This document shows positions 26,420-35,068 of a stretch of DNA of 64,000 nt, in pieces. The number at the start of each line of letters is the position of its first letter. Within the stretch, counting starts at the first letter, position 1. The DNA comes from an uncultured Cohaesibacter sp. (lineage in GTDB: Bacteria; Pseudomonadota; Alphaproteobacteria; Rhizobiales; Cohaesibacteraceae). Location of the stretch: positions 2,170,001-2,234,000 of the forward strand of contig NZ_OY782507.1 of NCBI RefSeq assembly GCF_963677725.1, in the 5' to 3' direction. The translations under genes were made by a program, and so were the position numbers. Under the pieces are notes generated by a model that saw only the letters and a list, made by a program, of their open reading frames with translations, ran no database searches and had not been told where the DNA came from.

Positions 26420-27841
26420 TTATTTGCGTTTTTCGCCTGCGGCCATCAGGACGGCCAATGCACAGGATGCGAGACGGGCAGGCAGGCTATCGGCGCGCGA
26501 TGTCAGGATCACGGGTACGGATGCACCAACAATGATGCCGGCGGCATCAGCGTGGGACAGGAAGGATAGCTGCTTGACCAGCATGTTGGCAGATGCCAGC
26601 TCCGGTGCCAGCAAAATGTCGGCCTGACCTGCCACTTCAGAAATGATGCCTTTGGTACGGGCAGCTTCTGCGGATACGGCATTGTCAAAGGCCAGCGGAC
26701 CATCAAGCAAACCACCACGGATCTGACCACGGTCGGCCATTTTGCAGAGCGAGGCAGCGTCAACCGAAGAGACAATGCGCGGATTAACCGTTTCAATGGC
26801 CGACAGAATGGCAACCTTTGGCGTCTCGACCCCAAGAAGCTGGGCCAGATCAATGGCATTCTGGATGATGTGGACCTTGTCTTCGAGATTGGGCGAGATG
26901 TTGACCACGGCATCCGAGATCAGCAAAGGTTTCGGATAGCTTGGCACCGACATGACGAAAACGTGGCTGATGCGCTTGGCAGTCCGCAGGCCGACATCGC
27001 GCTTGACGACAGCAGCCATCAATTCGTCGGTATGAAGGGACCCCTTCATCACCGCACCGGCTTCGCCATTCTTGGCCAGAGCCACGCCTTTGGCAGCGGC
27101 ATCAAGCTCGTCACGGGCATCAACCAGACGGAAGTTGGAAATGTCGAGATTGTTGTCCTCGGCGACTTCACGGATCTTGGCTTCCGGACCGACAAGGATC
27201 GGGTCGATCAGGCCAAGCTGGTAGCCAAGGCAGGCGCTTTCCAAGGCAACGCGACCACATGGATACACCACCGAGGTTGGCAGCGGATCGAGATCGGCGC
27301 ATTTCTTCGTCAGAAGATCCAACTGGTCATGGGCGATGAATTGCAACTCCGGCAAGGCATGGCCTTCCTGATTACGATGTTCGCTTGGAGGAATGACGAT
27401 CGCCTCGCCCTTGACCAGCAGCTTGCCGGTCTGATCAACGCAGGAGCAATCAAACGAGACCAATTTGGGGCCATTCTTGGAGGCTTTTTTGGATTCGATG
27501 GTGACCGTTGCAGTCACAGTGGAGCCAAGCGGGATTGGCGCAAGGAATTTCAGGTTCTGTTTGTGATAGATCGTTCCGGGGCCGGGGAGGCGCGTGCCCA
27601 GAAGACCTGAAAACAAAGAACCGGCCCACATACCGTGACCGACAGGTTGGGAGAAAATCGCGCTTTCCGATCCTTCAGGAAAATGCAATGGATCCGTGTT
27701 GCCAGACATGGTGGCAAACAGGTTGATATCGGTCAGGGTCAGTACGCGGGTAATACTGGCAGACTGGCCAATCTCCAGCTCGTCGTAAGTGAGGCTGGTC
27801 AGCTGGGTGATGGGCTGTTGCAGTTCGGAAAATGCGGTCAT
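26420..27841 (-). CDS. MaoC-like hydratase / phosphate acyltransferase fusion (Pta)
   Basis: A 473-residue protein. Residues 15-150 form a hotdog-fold MaoC domain (MSGNTDPLHFPEGS, with the Asp and His of the hydratase motif, then GHGMWAGSLFSGLLG). Residues from about 170 form a phosphate acetyl/butyryltransferase domain (YPCGRVALESACLG, AGAVMKGSLHTDELMAAVV, DAVVNISPNL, GIIVGASVPVILTSRAD). It makes acyl phosphate from acyl-CoA for AckA. Such fusions are known as bifunctional enoyl-CoA hydratase/phosphate acetyltransferases in alphaproteobacteria. The ATG at 27841 is taken because MaoC homology begins soon after it. Confidence 0.9.
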   Translation of the reverse strand: MTAFSELQQPITQLTSLTYDELEIGQSASITRVLTLTDINLFATMSGNTDPLHFPEGSESAIFSQPVGHGMWAGSLFSGLLGTRLPGPGTIYHKQNLKFLAPIPLGSTVTATVTIESKKASKNGPKLVSFDCSCVDQTGKLLVKGEAIVIPPSEHRNQEGHALPELQFIAHDQLDLLTKKCADLDPLPTSVVYPCGRVALESACLGYQLGLIDPILVGPEAKIREVAEDNNLDISNFRLVDARDELDAAAKGVALAKNGEAGAVMKGSLHTDELMAAVVKRDVGLRTAKRISHVFVMSVPSYPKPLLISDAVVNISPNLEDKVHIIQNAIDLAQLLGVETPKVAILSAIETVNPRIVSSVDAASLCKMADRGQIRGGLLDGPLAFDNAVSAEAARTKGIISEVAGQADILLAPELASANMLVKQLSFLSHADAAGIIVGASVPVILTSRADSLPARLASCALAVLMAAGEKRK

Positions 27842-28429
27842 TTGTCTGTTTATCCCTAGATGGAAAATGTGACCTTCATGTATCACTCGAGCAGAAAGGG
27901 TGTCTAGCAGGTGACCTATTCGAATCATGCATCACAGCCACCCAGAAGTCCTCGCGTGATTTGCGGGGCCAAATTTTGCCTAGCCAGACTTTTGGCTGGT
28001 TTCATTGACATTACTCAGAAATTCGCGATTATTTGCATCGCATGGCAGATTTGCAAAATTTGCATAGCGAAAATATGCACTTATTGCATATCCCTTCATT
28101 CTGCCGAATAAATCTTTCAAAACAGCATAATGGCCCAAAGAAAGGTCAGCCTTTCTGCACCATTTTGCTGCTTTGCAACCAGATTCGCTTCGGCCTGTTT
28201 TTTGTGCGCTGCAAATTCGGCGCAAGTGCCACTCCTTTATGTAGCACCAAAGGTGAGCTTTCACCCTGCGACGACAAGTCGCTCTTGATAATCGCGTTCA
28301 GATGAACCTGCCGGCCTGAAAAGGCTCCATTGACCGGCTGCCTTATCCATTTCGCCATGCATGGCTGTGCAATTGGGCCGACCCTTTCAAGGGCGACGGG
28401 AAGGTTCCACCGATCAGAGAAACCGCAGG
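27842..28429. promoter_or_regulatory. Control region of the pta-ackA operon with clustered TTGCA motifs (28031-28090)
   Basis: No gene is seen in this 588-bp gap. TGCA cores occur at 28034, 28052, 28061, 28076 and 28085, with the palindrome TTTGCAAA at 28050-28057. Two pairs of cores are spaced nine bases apart. TTTGCAAA-like elements are bound by short-chain fatty acyl-CoA regulators of the RamB/PccR type, which control acyl-CoA metabolism, so control of the downstream MaoC-Pta/AckA genes is plausible. The function is inferred; no such regulator gene lies in the window. Confidence 0.45.
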
Positions 28430-29794
28430 TTACGATGCCCTGCGCTCTGAGCCAGCATAGGTGCCGTCCTTTGCCTCGCGCCGGTCGAGCGGTCCTTGCC
28501 GCAATCCGAGAATGAAATCGGCAACTTCCTTTTGCAAGACCCTTGCATTGTTGGACATGCGTTCTGCGGATGCCATCACAAAATCGGCGGCCTGCCCTGT
28601 TTCTTCGGCATTGCGAGAGACGTTGGAGATGGTCTGGGCGACTTGCTCGGTGCCGAAATGGGCTTCTTCGACATTGCGGGCGATTTCTGCGGTTGCTGCA
28701 TTTTGTTGTTCCGCCGCAGCAGCGACCGCCGAAGTGATGTCCTCCATCTCCTTGATGACTTGGGAGACGTTGCCAAAGGCCATCACCGCCCCTTGGGTGG
28801 CCGACTGGATGGCCTCCACCTGATGGGTGATATCGTCAATGGCCCGCGCGGTTTGCCCGGCAAGCTTCTTCACTTCTCCGGCGACAATAGCAAAGCCCTT
28901 GCCTGCATCGCCTGCGCGGGCCGCTTCAATGGTTGCGTTGAGCGCCAACAGGTTGGTCTGCTCTGCAATATCGGAAATCAGTTCAACCACACGGCCAATG
29001 GTGTCTGCAGACGCTGTCAGGCCGTTGATTTTCTCTTCCCCTTGTCGGGTCTGGCTAACCGCCTGACTTGCCACACGGGCAGAGCGTTCAATCTGGGTGC
29101 CGATTTCACGGGAGCTGGCACTCAGTTCCTCGACCGCAGCTGAGACAGTCTGAACATTCACCGACGTTTCCTGACTGGTAGACGCGACGACGGCAGCCCG
29201 TTCATTGGTGTTGGCGGCACTTTGGGTCATGTCGGTTGCGGTGGCATTCATTTGCTCACCTGCCTCAGACAGATTGGCAGCAATAACCTTGGTTGCCTCT
29301 TCGAAATGGCTCGTCTTGTCGGCAAAGTCATTGATCCGGGTCTGCACCCTTGTGATGGCATCATTCATCTGAATGGCGTAGGTCTGAAAACTGCCATTGA
29401 GGCCAGCCAATTGAATGCGCCGATAATATTTGTTGTAGGACAGGGCATTGGACGAGGCCACGGCCTCGCGAATGAAGGTGTCGAAGCGGTCAACCAGATC
29501 ATTCAGAGATGTCATCATGACGCGGACATTGCCCGCATCCAGATTTTCATTGGTCCGCCCCTCGAAGTCTCCGCGTGCGACCTTCATGCAAACCTCAGAC
29601 ATGTGCGCAACAGACTGGGTGGTTTTCTGGCTCTGCCATACAGCATAGAGCATTGCAAAAAGAGAGATGCCCATGGCAGCCAACACGGCGCTGTATGGGA
29701 AACCGGTCACCAAGAGACCAACCGAGCAGACCGTCGACAGACAGCCAATCAACAGCCCCAGCCGCAACTTAGAGAGTGAGGATAAATTGATCAT
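28430..29794 (-). CDS. Methyl-accepting chemotaxis protein, no periplasmic sensor (Aer-like signalling subunit)
   Basis: A 454-residue chemoreceptor. Two closely spaced hydrophobic segments (about residues 10-50) leave almost no periplasmic domain. A HAMP-like linker ([12 protein letters not shown]) and the long signalling coiled coil follow. The hairpin tip [27 protein letters not shown] region, which contacts CheA/CheW, is intact. Its start overlaps the end of an upstream PAS-domain gene by 26 bp, with AAGGA eight bases before the ATG. Because it has no ligand domain of its own, it probably takes its input from that PAS protein, together resembling a split Aer redox receptor. Confidence 0.9.
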   Translation of the reverse strand: MINLSSLSKLRLGLLIGCLSTVCSVGLLVTGFPYSAVLAAMGISLFAMLYAVWQSQKTTQSVAHMSEVCMKVARGDFEGRTNENLDAGNVRVMMTSLNDLVDRFDTFIREAVASSNALSYNKYYRRIQLAGLNGSFQTYAIQMNDAITRVQTRINDFADKTSHFEEATKVIAANLSEAGEQMNATATDMTQSAANTNERAAVVASTSQETSVNVQTVSAAVEELSASSREIGTQIERSARVASQAVSQTRQGEEKINGLTASADTIGRVVELISDIAEQTNLLALNATIEAARAGDAGKGFAIVAGEVKKLAGQTARAIDDITHQVEAIQSATQGAVMAFGNVSQVIKEMEDITSAVAAAAEQQNAATAEIARNVEEAHFGTEQVAQTISNVSRNAEETGQAADFVMASAERMSNNARVLQKEVADFILGLRQGPLDRREAKDGTYAGSERRAS

Positions 29795-30293
29795 AGGTCG
29801 TCCTTTTCTCTTCCAGAATATCGGCCAGGCGATTGGAACTTTTTTGCAGACCTACCTTGCGGTTGCTTTCACCATTCTCGATGGCGCGCAACTCGCGATA
29901 GAGAGGTTCGATGACATCGGTCAGAATGGTACGATCCGGTGCGCGACGGGCAGAGTGATAGCCGATCACCGCGCCTTCTCCATCCAGCGATGGCGTGACA
30001 TGAGCGAAGACCCAGTAATGATCGCCGTTGCTGGCCATATTCTTCACATAGGCAAAGACTTCGCGTTTGGCTTCAAGGGCGCTCCATAGCAGCTTGAAAA
30101 CCGAGCGCGGCATATCGGGATGACGAACGCAACTATGGGGCTGACCAAGCAGCTCCTTGTTGCTGTAACCCGCAACAGTGCGGAACAATTGGTTGCAATA
30201 GGTTATGCGGCCCTTCAGGTCGGTCTTGCTCACCAGCATTTCGCCGGGATCAAAATGGCGTTCCTGCCCTGTTGGCGTAATTTCGTTGGCCAT
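29769..30293 (-). CDS. PAS-domain sensor protein, Aer-type, partner of the overlapping chemoreceptor
   Basis: A 174-residue cytosolic protein with one PAS domain (about residues 15-125). [35 protein letters not shown] and [14 protein letters not shown] match the FAD-binding PAS of aerotaxis receptor Aer, including the RHPDMP block. The C-terminal 50 residues look helical. It overlaps the following chemoreceptor gene by 26 bp. The ATG at 30293 has GGAG six bases upstream. I infer a redox or oxygen sensor signalling to the chemotaxis complex; flavin binding is untested. Confidence 0.85.
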   Translation of the reverse strand: MANEITPTGQERHFDPGEMLVSKTDLKGRITYCNQLFRTVAGYSNKELLGQPHSCVRHPDMPRSVFKLLWSALEAKREVFAYVKNMASNGDHYWVFAHVTPSLDGEGAVIGYHSARRAPDRTILTDVIEPLYRELRAIENGESNRKVGLQKSSNRLADILEEKRTTYDQFILTL

Positions 30294-30925
30294 TTCCAAC
30301 TCCAAACAATAAATCCAATAAATGCAGAATGGTTCAAAACTGTGAATGAAATCTTATTTTTTTAATCAATTCAATTAGATATAGTTATTTTACTAGAGGT
30401 TAAATTTGTTGGCTATCACAAGCAGAACATGTTCGGAAGGTTGCCTCTTGCTGTTTGTCTGATCCGGGTGCCTTGATGGGCTGCAACAGGCATCGGAGTT
30501 TTATGTTGGTTTCGACTGACCAGATGGAAGGTTCACCCTTCTTCATTCTCCTCGCCGCGCGATGGCAAGCAGCAGGGGCCACACGATGGCAATCTGTCAG
30601 GGAATGTCGTTGTTTCCACGCCCCATCCCCACGACAGGCTTTTTCAGAGCCAGAAACAAAGACAATGGTTTCAGATAGTTGCCCGATCATCCATCGTCTG
30701 ATTGGTTTTTTGAATTGGTTCAGAGCAACTTTCGATAGCTCTCATGGGCAATCACCCCTAAAATGTGCAGAATCGTTTTCAATCAATCAAAGGCAGCAAG
30801 ATACCTATCTGACGTTTTGCTTTTGAGGCTCTCTACTGGTTAAACTCCCAATGGAATTGCCTCTCTTTCCAGCGCACAATGATAGGGCGAGCCAAAACAA
30901 GGACATCAAACGAAACGGGACATAC
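30294..30925. other. 632-bp intergenic region upstream of the YcaO/TfuA operon
   Basis: This region holds the divergent promoters of the PAS/chemoreceptor pair and of the regulator-led peptide operon. The part next to the PAS gene (30300-30410) is very AT-rich. Open frames such as that at 30455-30826 lack a plausible start or recognisable product. No clear operator symmetry was found. Confidence 0.5.
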
Positions 30926-32752
30926 ATGGCTTTTCATTTGAAAACGTGCGGAAGCTGCAAACTGTCCGATGCAGACGGTCAGCAGATCAACGTGCCAGCC
31001 CTGTCGCTTGTTGCCCTGACCTTTCTATTTCAGGAAGGACGCCCGGTGGCGCGCCGTGAATTGGCGCGACTGTTGTGGGATCGGGAAGATTCCGTTGCCT
31101 CCACCAATCTGCGCTCAATGCTCAGACGCTTTGCTGCCGCCATGCCGGAGGAAGGCGAGCCGCTGCTGCTGCTCGACAATCGCGACATTGCCATCGCGCC
31201 CGGCATGCTCACCTGTGATCTGGGCGTGTTGGAAGAGCCCGACCCGACCAATCGGCTGAGGGGATTATGCGAGCATGTATCCAAAGGATTTTTGCAGGCC
31301 TATGGTCAAAATCAGGCACCATTGGACAAGTGGGTTCGCTCGGTGCGCATCGCGCTGGTAAGAAATCTACGCTTCGATTTTCTCGCTCTTTGCGACAAGC
31401 CGGTTGCCAGCGCCTTGAAGGCCGATTTGAAACATGCGGCCATCCTGCTGTTGGAAGATGACCCCAAGGATGAAGAGATCAGGCAGGCCCTGATGACCCA
31501 TGCAGCCCCGGAGCAGGCACTGGAAGCGGTGCAGCCAAAGCGACCGGCTGCGTTCACGGCACAGGATCAGCCCACAGCTTTCAACGCGGATCGTGCGGTG
31601 AGCAAAAGCACCCTGCCCCGCGTTGCTCTTTTGCCGCCCCAAGAGCTGGACAATGGTCCAAACCAGAAATTGATCGCCGGCGCTCTGATCGAAGACATCA
31701 CGATCGGTCTGTGCGCCAGCCGCGCGGTATCGATGGTTGCGCCTTATACATCAGAGAAAATTGCTCAGTCAAAGGACCGGGCCTCCCTGCTCAAGCAATA
31801 TGACGTGGCCTATGTGCTCGATACCAAACGCTCAGGGGACTATCTCTATGTACAGCTGATCTTCATGCCAACCGATGAGATCATCTGGGCCAATCGCTTT
31901 GCGCTTGATCCGGGCCATTCAAGTTACCAACGATCTGTCATATCGGAAGCCATCCAGTCTTCTATCATTGACTTCACCCATAGCCACAGCCCAACGCTCA
32001 ATGATTTCAAGGCCAATTCAGACGCCTATTGCGCCTATCTGACCGGATTGCAGACCCTGTCGAAACTGACATTGCCGTCCGTGCGCAGTGCGCGGCGCCA
32101 GTTCAAAGAGTCGCTCAACATCCAGAACAAGTTTTCTCATGCGCTGGCTGGTATCTCGCGCACACTCAGCATGGAATGGGTTCTGACGGCGCAAGGGGAT
32201 GCAGACCTGTTGGTGGAGGCGGAACGGGTGGCGAGCATTGCCATTGAGGAAGACCGTCAATCCGCCGAGGCCTTCAAGGCGCTGGGCATGAGTCGTCTCT
32301 ATCTTGGCAAGATCGACGAGAGCCTGCAGGCGCTGGCCGAGGCCGAGCATCTGAGCCCTCACTATGCCGATGTGCTTTGCAGCTATGCGGACAGTCTGAC
32401 CCATGGGGGCGATCCGAAAAGCTCCCTTGCAAAGATCAACACCGCCATCTCGCTCAATCCAATTTCGCCGGATGCCTATTTCTGGAGTGCGGCGGGCGCC
32501 TGTTTCTTTGTCGGCGATTATCATCAGGCGCTTGATTATATCAATCGCATGAAAGACCGAAGTCCTGCCCTGCGTCTGGCTGCTGCCTGTTGGGGCATGT
32601 TAGGGGAAACGGCCAAGGCCCGCTCCTATCGCAGTCGCGTTCAAAAAGACAATCCACAATTTCAACTCAATCAGTGGCTCTCTGTCGTGCCCTTAAAGGA
32701 GGCATGGCAAATCGAGCTTTATCGGGAAGGCCTCAAGAAGGCTGGTTTTTAA
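30926..32752 (+). CDS. Winged-helix / TolB-like / TPR transcriptional regulator of the RiPP operon
   Basis: A 608-residue protein. Residues 5-100 look like an OmpR/SARP-type winged helix (VALTFLFQEGRPVARRELAR, then STNLRSMLRRF as recognition helix). Residues about 230-335 match the TolB/FlgO-like domain found between a DNA-binding domain and TPRs in CadC- and adenylate-cyclase-related regulators (RVALLPPQELDNGPNQKLIAG to EIIWANRFALD). From about 370 to the end there are helical TPR-like repeats (AFKALGMSRLYLGKIDESLQ, ADVLCSYADSLTHGGDPKSS). It ends 12 bases before the precursor peptide gene and so is the first gene of that operon, probably its activator. The ATG at 30926 was preferred to the 30851 start because homology begins there; its ribosome site is weak. 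Confidence 0.8.
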   Translation: MAFHLKTCGSCKLSDADGQQINVPALSLVALTFLFQEGRPVARRELARLLWDREDSVASTNLRSMLRRFAAAMPEEGEPLLLLDNRDIAIAPGMLTCDLGVLEEPDPTNRLRGLCEHVSKGFLQAYGQNQAPLDKWVRSVRIALVRNLRFDFLALCDKPVASALKADLKHAAILLLEDDPKDEEIRQALMTHAAPEQALEAVQPKRPAAFTAQDQPTAFNADRAVSKSTLPRVALLPPQELDNGPNQKLIAGALIEDITIGLCASRAVSMVAPYTSEKIAQSKDRASLLKQYDVAYVLDTKRSGDYLYVQLIFMPTDEIIWANRFALDPGHSSYQRSVISEAIQSSIIDFTHSHSPTLNDFKANSDAYCAYLTGLQTLSKLTLPSVRSARRQFKESLNIQNKFSHALAGISRTLSMEWVLTAQGDADLLVEAERVASIAIEEDRQSAEAFKALGMSRLYLGKIDESLQALAEAEHLSPHYADVLCSYADSLTHGGDPKSSLAKINTAISLNPISPDAYFWSAAGACFFVGDYHQALDYINRMKDRSPALRLAAACWGMLGETAKARSYRSRVQKDNPQFQLNQWLSVVPLKEAWQIELYREGLKKAGF

Positions 32753-32764
32753 AAGGAGTATTAA

Positions 32765-33067
32765 ATGTCGAAGATTGTAGTATTTGGCCTGGAAGGTGAA
32801 GACGGCCTTTGGGAAGCGGATCTGGAAGCTGGCACCGTGGTTGCCCTGGATGCCGGCCCCAAAGGCGACATGAAGAAAGTGGCAGAAATGCGAGATGCCA
32901 AGGCGCCTCTGACCCGTGGCGTCGATTTTGCCGTGATGATCAATCAGGCAGAAGAGGAAGCAGGTGGTTTCCTAGAAGCATCCGGTGGGTTCCTCGAAGT
33001 ATCTGGCGGTTTCCTGGAAGTGTCCGGTGGTTTCCTTGAGGCATCCAGTACCGTCCATGACCACTGA
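32765..33067 (+). CDS. Candidate RiPP precursor peptide with four C-terminal GGFLE(A/V)S repeats
   Basis: A 100-residue peptide with an excellent ribosome site (AAAGGAG, six bases before the ATG). Residues 1-66 form an acidic, non-repetitive leader-like part (start MSKIVVFGLEGEDGLW). Residues 67-94 are four heptads: GGFLEAS, GGFLEVS, GGFLEVS, GGFLEAS; the tail is STVHDH. There is no cysteine anywhere, and no threonine in the repeats. It sits between a regulator and a YcaO gene, and its last 11 bases overlap the YcaO start, so they are translated in a coupled way. Repeated cores are known for YcaO/TfuA thioamide peptides such as the thiovarsolins. I infer that the repeats are cut into several modified products. 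I recognise no named family. Confidence 0.75.
   Translation: MSKIVVFGLEGEDGLWEADLEAGTVVALDAGPKGDMKKVAEMRDAKAPLTRGVDFAVMINQAEEEAGGFLEASGGFLEVSGGFLEVSGGFLEASSTVHDH
32963..33046 (+). repeat. Four tandem 21-bp repeats encoding the precursor core heptads
   Basis: Units at 32963-32983, 32984-33004, 33005-33025 and 33026-33046 each encode GGFLE(A/V)S. They differ mostly at third codon positions, while the peptide is nearly invariant (only Ala/Val at position 6), which suggests purifying selection on the peptide and not a recent DNA slippage. Confidence 0.95.
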
Positions 33068-34256
33068 ATTTCTTTATTCGGGAATAAGATCTTTCCGAAA
33101 CTGCACGCCTGGAGAGACCTTTCAAAAGGTCTCTCCATATTTTTCGCGCCTTGGAATCACACGGGTTGCGAGCCAGACCGGCCTTGACCGGGTTGGCATT
33201 CCGGTCTGGTGCGCCTACTCCCCCAACGCACGGGCAATCGTGATCGCGCAAGGCAAAGGGGCAGACGATGAATGCGCCCGCACATCGGCGACAATGGAAG
33301 CGGTGGAGCGGATCGTTGCCACCCAGCCCGATTGTGAGAAACGCAGTGCCACACAGGCTCAGTTGCAGTCTGAGGGCCATGACGTTCACCCGATGAAGTG
33401 CCTCTTGACCATCGGCAATCAACCGGTTGATCCCGATGAGACCATCCATTGGGCCAAAACCACCAATCTTCTGACCCAATGCCCCACATGGGTGCCGTTT
33501 GATGCGGTCAGTTTTGACCGCACCGCGCATGCCCCGCGCTTCTGGCATTCCTCGGACGGTCTGGCGTCGGGCAACAGTTGGGCGGAAGCCGTGCTGCACG
33601 GTTTGCTGGAGCGTGTCGAACGGGACGCCCTGACCCTGTGGGCCGTCACCGCACCAGCCAAACGCCTGAGCAAGCGGATCGATCCTCACAGTCTGCATGA
33701 TGCTGAGTTGCAGGCGATGCTGCAAAGCATCGATGAGGCAGGGCTGGACATCGCGCTATTTGACATTTCGAGCGATCTTGACGTCGCCTGTATTTCGGCG
33801 CTTCTGGCTCCCAAGAAGCGGGTGCCGGGATCGTTGCGCCATGTGGATGTCACCATGGGGGCTGGCGCCTCGCCCTTCCCGCTGATTGCCGCCTCGCGGG
33901 CAATCTCGGAGACCGTGCAATCGCGCATGACATTCATTGCAGGTGCACGGGACGACTTGTTGCCGAGCACCTTCACCCAGCCCGCCAACCCGATCACGCT
34001 CAAAGCCTTTGACGCGCCCTTTGGCCAGACCCTTGATGGAATGCCGGTGATGGATGTGCGCGACAGCGAGACGGCACTTGAGCGTCTCGTGGCCCATTTG
34101 GCCGAGCGGGATATCGATGAATTGTATGCAGTGGATATCGGGCCGGACTGGCTTCCCGTCAGTGTTGCAAAGGTTTTTGCACCGCAATTGGAAAATCCAG
34201 ACGGCGATCGCAAGGTGCGATTTGGCAGCCGTGCCCTGTTACGGAGTTTGCAATGA
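33057..34256 (+). CDS. YcaO-domain peptide-modifying enzyme (TfuA-associated)
   Basis: A 399-residue YcaO protein. ATP/Mg-binding features are visible: ATMEAVERI with Glu81, Glu84 and Arg85, and AEAVLHGLLERVERDALTLW near residue 175. YcaO enzymes use ATP to activate peptide backbone amides, giving azolines, amidines or thioamides. This one ends in ALLRSLQ and lacks the PxPxP tail of azoline-forming cyclodehydratases, and no E1-like or ocin-ThiF partner is encoded nearby. A TfuA gene follows with a four-base overlap (ATGA), the pairing seen for thioamide formation. The ATG at 33057 overlaps the precursor gene and has only a distant ribosome site, so it probably relies on coupling. Confidence 0.88.
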   Translation: MTTEFLYSGIRSFRNCTPGETFQKVSPYFSRLGITRVASQTGLDRVGIPVWCAYSPNARAIVIAQGKGADDECARTSATMEAVERIVATQPDCEKRSATQAQLQSEGHDVHPMKCLLTIGNQPVDPDETIHWAKTTNLLTQCPTWVPFDAVSFDRTAHAPRFWHSSDGLASGNSWAEAVLHGLLERVERDALTLWAVTAPAKRLSKRIDPHSLHDAELQAMLQSIDEAGLDIALFDISSDLDVACISALLAPKKRVPGSLRHVDVTMGAGASPFPLIAASRAISETVQSRMTFIAGARDDLLPSTFTQPANPITLKAFDAPFGQTLDGMPVMDVRDSETALERLVAHLAERDIDELYAVDIGPDWLPVSVAKVFAPQLENPDGDRKVRFGSRALLRSLQ

Positions 34257-34945
34257 AGGTGGTATTTGTCGGGCCAAGCTTACCCGATGCGCAAGCCCAT
34301 GCGGCGGATGAACTGGTCGTGCGTCCACCGGCCTGTCAGGGCGACGTGATGCAAGCGCTCAAGGAAGGTGCCACGGCCATTGGCCTGATTGACGGGCAGT
34401 TTGAATTTGTCGCTCCGGTCTGGCACAAGGAGTTGCTTTTTGCCCTGTCCGAAGGCAAGCCGGTCTACGGAGCAGCCAGCATGGGAGCCTTGCGGGCTGC
34501 GGAATGTGCAGCCTTTGGCATGATTGGCATCGGCAAGATTTTTGACGACTATTTTAGCGGCCAACGTATTGATGATGCTGATGTTGCGCTTGTTCATAGC
34601 CCGGCAGAACTTGGCTATTTCGCCATGACCATACCGTTGGTCAATGTTGATGCAACGCTTGATGAAGCCATGGCCAAGGGGCTGCTATCCCATGAGCAGG
34701 GCAATTCGCTGGCCGGTGCTGCGCGGGCGTTGTTTTTCAAGGACCGTACTTGGAAAGCGATGGCAACTCTTGCCGAGATGGACTGGCCGGTTCTTGAGCA
34801 GATCATCAGCCAGGCGCATGTGGATCAAAAGCGCCTTGATGCCATCGCCTTGATGGAGCGGATGCGTGCCAGCCAAGACCTCACTGCCCCTGCTGTCGAG
34901 TGGCAATTCAATGCAACGCCTTTATGGCGAAAGTTGTATTCCTAA
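34253..34945 (+). CDS. tfuA: TfuA-like protein, partner of YcaO
   Basis: A 230-residue protein of the TfuA family, named after trifolitoxin production. KVVFVGPSLPDA at the N-terminus, then AIGLIDGQFEFVAPVWHKE, VYGAASMGALRAAE and GIGKIFDDYFSG are the characteristic blocks. In methanogens and in thioamide RiPP clusters, TfuA acts with YcaO and is thought to deliver sulfur or assist catalysis. Here its start overlaps the YcaO stop by four bases, so the two should be made in equal amounts. It acts in the cytosol. The sulfur source is not apparent from this cluster. Confidence 0.9.
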   Translation: MKVVFVGPSLPDAQAHAADELVVRPPACQGDVMQALKEGATAIGLIDGQFEFVAPVWHKELLFALSEGKPVYGAASMGALRAAECAAFGMIGIGKIFDDYFSGQRIDDADVALVHSPAELGYFAMTIPLVNVDATLDEAMAKGLLSHEQGNSLAGAARALFFKDRTWKAMATLAEMDWPVLEQIISQAHVDQKRLDAIALMERMRASQDLTAPAVEWQFNATPLWRKLYS

Positions 34946-34983
34946 AGTATTTCAAGCAGATCGTCATCACAAGCCCTCAACTC

Positions 34984-35028
34984 GCGTTGCGTGTGCAACG
35001 CCTTTGCAACGCGCACGTCTTGTTTTTT
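34984..35028 (+). terminator. Stem-loop with T-run after tfuA, with two alternative pairings
   Basis: CGTTGC at 34985-34990 can pair with GCAACG at 34995-35000 or with GCAACG at 35006-35011; the second option (GCGTTGC/GCAACGC) is followed about ten bases later by a run of seven T. This could terminate or attenuate the operon before the small downstream ORF. Confidence 0.5.
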
Positions 35029-35068
35029 TGTGTCAAAAATTACAATGGACCAACATGTGAGGCATGAG

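Noticed and set aside
30455-30826. 123-codon plus-strand frame upstream of the RiPP regulator
   Set aside because: It has no ribosome site, unlikely composition and no recognised domain; it is more likely promoter and leader sequence.
32963-33046. Tandem 21-bp repeats considered as CRISPR or VNTR
   Set aside because: There are no spacers, units are contiguous and multiples of three, and they encode a conserved peptide inside a gene.
32940-33725. Minus-strand open frame across the precursor repeats, giving a repeated KPPDTSR-type peptide
   Set aside because: It is the antisense shadow of the repeats and of the YcaO gene; it has no ribosome site or recognised domain, and the plus-strand genes explain the region.
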